Of a stretch of DNA of 64,000 nt, positions 60,066 through 64,000 are shown one piece after another. A model generated the notes under the pieces. The model was given only the letters and a program-made list of their open reading frames with translations. It ran no database searches and was not told where the DNA came from. The stretch covers positions 3,862,022-3,926,021 of the forward strand of contig CM043002.1 of NCBI GenBank assembly GCA_023678885.1, in the 5' to 3' direction. The DNA is from Pogostemon cablin (lineage: Eukaryota; Streptophyta; Magnoliopsida; Lamiales; Lamiaceae). How positions within the stretch are numbered: position 1 is the stretch's first letter; every line of letters starts with the position of its first letter. The translations under genes and the position numbers were made by a program.

Positions 60066-60413
60066 TCCCTCCGTCATATCACAAGAAGTGCATTTTACCA
60101 TTTTCGTCCGTCACAAAACAAAAGGTGCATTTCCCTTTTTTGTAAATAGGTCCCACACAAAATAATTAATATATCTCTATGGGACTCACACACCACACTA
60201 AAACACCTACCCATTATACATTAAAATACACCTTATTTCTCTCTCTTCATCTACACATTAAATATTACTCCCTCCGTCCCAGTGAAATGCGAATAGTTAC
60301 CTAATATTTATAATAATGTATTGTTTGCATTTCACCGGGACTGAGGGAGTAATATATTACTTACTCTACATGCAAAAAAGTTTCGCCACTCTTGTGGTGG
60401 GACGAAGGGAGTA
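60066..60413. mobile_element. Stowaway-like MITE containing a second MITE
   Basis: Outer ends are TA-CTCCCTCCGTCATATCACAA and TGGTGGGACGAAGGGAG-TA. Bases 60268-60349 are a separate element, and removing them restores a MITE of about 265 bp. Confidence 0.75.
60268..60349. mobile_element. 82-bp hairpin MITE nested in a MITE
   Basis: CTCCCTCCGTCCCAGTGAAA at the left and a matching inverse at the right (TTTCACCGGGACTGAGGGAG), flanked by TA on both sides. It is almost wholly self-complementary. Confidence 0.8.
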
Positions 60414-61612
60414 TCACTTTTTATCTCACAAATGGTTCATAAAATAGTTCAATTGAACAATTATCAATACTTATCTATAATATATCACTTTCTATTAAAA
60501 ATAATATTAGTACTTTTTATCCGTCCTATAATTATTCATAAAATAGTTCAATTGGTGTCTTATCATTTTCCTTTAATATGTTATTAATTTTTATCCATAT
60601 AATCATTAATAAAAAAATTTATTAGTCAGTTATAATTTTTTTTTTCTCTGTATAACTTATATTAAAGATATGATTATGATTAATTCTATGATTGGGTCTA
60701 TCTCTGCCCAGCTACCAAACATTAGGGCTAAGCGATCAAAAACCTTTTATTCCATGAATATAATCGTTTCATAACCCTGCAGTAATAGTTGTGGGGTACA
60801 TTCACACAATTTGTTACAAAGTGTATTTCATCATAAAAGAGTTTTATATTTTTTTATAAACAATTATTTCTGTTGATAAACCATTTAATTATTTTTTTTA
60901 TTGAGATCATCTCATAGGTGACAAAATAGAAAATTTATAATAATAATTAAAACTAAATAAATTGCAAATATTATTATGAAGATTTATTTTTTTATCGTGT
61001 AAAATTAAAAAAAATATTATTGTGTTGGTATGCAATTATTGATATCTAGTTATTGATTTATTTATTTTTCCCTACTTTTTTTCCAAAACTTTTCTCTAAT
61101 TTTTTCGAATTGTTTTGTCTTAAATAATCTTATTTCATAATAAACTACTTTATGGTTCATTAAATTTAATTGAAATAAAAGTATACGTGAAATACAAATC
61201 ATTCAGTAATAAAAATATAAGAATTAAATTGAGATAATTATTAACTTAGTGATTTTATTTCAATCTTTATTATAATTTCTTAATATATAATAATGGGCGC
61301 TATCAAAATGCTACATTGTTATTTGTAATCTATTTATCATAATTTTGGAAAATTGATTGGTTTATTGCTTAACTTTTCACACATTAGTGTTAATTTCAAT
61401 TTCTTCATTCCCACTCCGGATTTATTTAACAGTTATTTTCATTAATTGCATATATAGTTTATTTGCAACGTACATAAAGTTGATAATAATCATATGAAGA
61501 CAAAAAAATGGGCAAAGGCATATAATGAACACCAAGTACTTTTACCGGAAATTAGAACACAGTTACGCGAAATTACAATGGGAATATTCAAAGTTCAACG
61601 TACTAACTTATA
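60414..61612. other. AT-rich spacer, no gene seen
   Basis: Two related blocks with 'ataaaatagttcaattg' at about 60435 and 60537 form a short direct repeat. Nothing else recognised. Confidence 0.45.
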
Positions 61613-61868
61613 CTCCCTCCATCTCACAAAAGTTGACACACTTTTCTTTTTGACTCGTCCCACTAAAGTTGACATATTTCCTTTTTAATACATGAGACCC
61701 ACACAAAAACAATTAATCTATTCTCATAGGCCCACATATCACATCTAATACAACTACTTACTACACATTAAATATTATTTCTCTTACTTCACTTTACTTC
61801 ACTTTATATTAAATTATTATACTCATTAATCTCCGTGCCAAAAAAATGATAACTTCTCCTATACGGAG
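61613..61868. mobile_element. Stowaway-like MITE, diverged right end
   Basis: TA-CTCCCTCCATCTCACAAAAG at the left and CTCCTATACGGAG-TA at the right, about 255 bp. Confidence 0.65.
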
Positions 61869-62029
61869 TATTAAACAATTCATTACAATAGTTATAACAA
61901 ATTTGGGGAGATTAGACACACGTACACCAAACACCTAAACGATCCCCTGCACACCATATAACCAATAAGTGACAAACATTTAACTCAATCCAAATTAAAA
62001 TCTTAAAATAATGCTCACCTTAGTCCTTC

Positions 62030-62434
62030 TTATCCCTTCCTCCTACTCCAGTCAGCCTTCAGATCTTCGTGACTTGCAATGCAAATGTGATTAGTAGCAA
62101 CCTCCACCTCACTTGAGGTTTTGTATCTCTTCGGCTTCTTCAGCGGATATTCTCTGTCAATGTCTGTAACATGGATGTCTTTCTTTTCCTCATCATCATG
62201 CATACAATGATAACACCAAAATTTTCCCACTTTTGCTTTGGATCCTCTCGTTGCGGTACCTCGAGAGGTTAATTGTTCAGAAATGTCCATTGAAGTCCGG
62301 TCCAGTGAAGCTTGGGAGGAGATGGAATCCACGGCGGCGCCAGCTTCGTTGGATGATGAGGCGGCGCTGCCATGGCTGGCTGCTGCCTCTCGAGCAGCGG
62401 ATCGGGAGGATGACCGTCCAAATCTCCTTAACAT
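62030..62434 (-). CDS. Unidentified 134-aa protein
   Basis: One uninterrupted frame from ATG (62434) to TGA. The N-terminus is rich in Arg, Ser and Ala (MLRRFGRSSSRSAAREAAAS). The middle is acidic and Ser-rich (DSISSQASLDRTSMDIS), followed by a basic Gly stretch, then FWCYHCMHDDEEKKD with a CxxC pair, and a Lys/Arg-rich part (PLKKPKRYKT). No signal peptide or membrane segment. A TATA box sits about 50 bp upstream. The region is markedly more GC-rich than its surroundings, and codon use looks coding. I do not recognise the family. The CxxC could belong to a metal site, but no full zinc-finger pattern is seen. It might be a real small nuclear-type protein or a captured fragment. Confidence 0.55.
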   Translation of the reverse strand: MLRRFGRSSSRSAAREAAASHGSAASSSNEAGAAVDSISSQASLDRTSMDISEQLTSRGTATRGSKAKVGKFWCYHCMHDDEEKKDIHVTDIDREYPLKKPKRYKTSSEVEVATNHICIASHEDLKADWSRRKG

Positions 62435-62479
62435 TTTTTAACTCTTTTAGTTTAGTTGCTAGAGTTGGAGTAGTTGGGG

Positions 62480-62490
62480 TTATATATAAG
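62480..62490 (-). promoter_or_regulatory. TATA box of the 134-aa gene
   Basis: The minus strand reads CTTATATATAA, about 46-56 bp before the ATG at 62434. Confidence 0.55.
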
Positions 62491-62765
62491 AGTTGTAATA
62501 GTTATCATTGTATTTATGAAGCTTTCAAAAAAAATTCATTATATATTTATTTATTTTAATTAATATTTTCGCCCTAAAGTATTATCGATGCTATTTTTTA
62601 TTTATTTTTTAATCAGTTTGGGATGTAATATTTTTTTAGATTTGATGAATTAAAAAATATACATTTTTAGAATTTATTCGTTGTATTAATTGCACTTGTT
62701 TAATGTATTTAGATGTTACATACTTATTATTTTTCTTAATGATTATATATATATATATATATATG

Positions 62766-62804
<39 letters not shown>

Positions 62805-63955
62805 CAATTTGAGTCGGAAAACAATGATGTATTTGATTCTACATATTGGATTTGCACTCAAGAAATTTCTATAATTATTTATCCGTGATGTGTTATCAAT
62901 TTGGTTAAGCACCAGTCAACTTGTCCCATCTTGTAAAATTTCTCAAACATCTCAAAATTTAGTCTCTTAAACCTTCAAACAAACAAATAAATAAAGAGAA
63001 ACGAGTCATTTATCTAACAATTTCAAAAGTATTTTTAATTTCAAATTTCTCATTCCTTTACACAAATATAATTCTCAAACATCTCAAAATTTAGTCTCTT
63101 AAACCTTCAAACAAACAAATAAATAAAGAGGAATGAGCCCTTTATCCAACAATTTCAAAAGTATTTTTAATTTCAAATTTCTCAGTATCTTTACACAAAT
63201 ATAACGATACTGTATACTCCCTCTAACCCGTTTCAAACTTTGCGTTTACTTTTTGCACGTAGATTAAGGAATGTAGTATTTTAATGTGTTGTGAGATGAG
63301 AGAAATAATATTTTAATGTAAAGTGGGTAGGTGTATTAATCTAATATGTGGGCCCATGAAGAAAGAAATAATTAATTTGTGTGAGTCTAATTTACCAAAA
63401 ATATAAACATAAACATTGAAATGAGACGCCCAAAATAGAAATATGTAAAGTTTGAGAGAATTTTGCACTTTTGGTCCAGTAGGACACGCAATCTCTTCAA
63501 AATAATCTCAATACTTTCATTTTTAGTCTCAAACGATTATTTCTTTGCAGACTTGGTCCCATAAGACTTCACCCTTGCATATTTAGTCTCATACAACTTC
63601 ATTATTGATCCCAACAATTTAGATTCATATTTTATTTATTTATTTATTTACTTACTAATTTCTTTATTTTTTATTTTTAATGTTACCAAATTATTATTAG
63701 AATCAAAAAAGATATGCCGAAAAAAATAAGTAGAATAAAATAAAATATGAATATATTTTATTTATTTATTACCTTATTTATTATTTTTTTATTTTTATTT
63801 GACAATTAAATCCTTGCAAACTTGGTCCCATAAAACTTCAACCTTGAATATTTAGTCTTATACAGATGCATTACTCATCCAAAAATTATAGATTCATATT
63901 TTATTTTTATTTTTAACGTTACCAATTTTTTTTTATTTTCAAAAAATATATGTTC

Positions 63956-63986
<31 letters not shown>

Positions 63987-64000
63987 TAATAATTATAGTA
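62491..64000. other. Spacer with simple and tandem repeats
   Basis: It holds a (TA)n run (62745-62802), a 132-bp tandem duplication (62935-63203), a decayed MITE relative (about 63213-63450), and a repeated block 'cttggtcccataa.acttcaacctt' / 'tatttagtct.ata' at about 63555 and 63820. An ATA microsatellite (63956-63992) runs to near the window end. No gene. Confidence 0.6.
62935..63203. repeat. 132-bp tandem duplication
   Basis: The unit beginning tctcaaacatctcaaaattt at 62941 recurs at 63073 with only a few differences, including 'aaccttcaaacaaacaaata' and 'caatttcaaaagtattttta'. Confidence 0.9.

Overview
This is plant nuclear DNA, most likely from a eudicot. It is AT-rich, carries a 22-exon plant kinesin with GT-AG introns, and is packed with Stowaway-like MITEs (TIR CTCCCTCCGTCC, TA flanks) and nested LTR retrotransposons. 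I cannot name the species. Host genes are sparse: one large intact gene, two or three small candidate genes, and several broken gene fragments.

Layout. 1-4.03 kb: two tandem copies of a gene for a secreted wall-associated-kinase-like galacturonan-binding protein. Only the 3' end of copy 1 is in the window; copy 2 is broken. 4-9 kb: AT-rich spacer with MITEs and a 245-bp tandem duplication. 9.05-16.15 kb (minus strand): a KIN-14 kinesin with an N-terminal calponin-homology domain. I could resolve all 22 exons with consistent phases, giving a 1008-codon reading frame. It has two oddities: four consecutive mini-exons that are copies of one another, and a motor domain whose switch I loop is about 8 residues short. 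16.2-24.2 kb: MITE-rich spacer, including a probable copia-type solo LTR inside a MITE and a 396-bp palindrome.

24.24-43.06 kb: a decayed Tat-lineage Ty3/gypsy element (5' LTR, PBS, gag, protease, RT, two RNase H regions, integrase, two tandem antisense ORFs, truncated 3' LTR). It has been hit at least three times: an LTR fragment replaces the gag N-terminus, a solo LTR with a perfect TSD splits the protease, and a pol-less LTR element (LARD) replaces the integrase core. 43-50.5 kb: AT-rich spacer with a 54-bp minisatellite and MITEs. 50.5-50.7 kb: possible YABBY exon remnants. 52.14 kb: a small secreted-peptide gene. 53.1-53.65 kb: an inverted-repeat element with internal tandem repeats. 54.78-56.80 kb: a 2-kb solo LTR with a perfect ATCTT TSD, of the same family as the fragment inside the Tat gag. 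56.8-57.26 kb: a broken 3' end of a UDP-glycosyltransferase gene. 57.6-58.4 kb: a degenerate tandem array. 59-62 kb: MITEs, one nested in another. 62.03-62.43 kb (minus): an unidentified 134-aa gene with a TATA box. 62.7-64 kb: short tandem duplications and microsatellites.

The genes do not form an operon-like unit. The retroelements show ordered nesting, so relative insertion ages can be read from the window. No tRNA, rRNA or CRISPR was seen.
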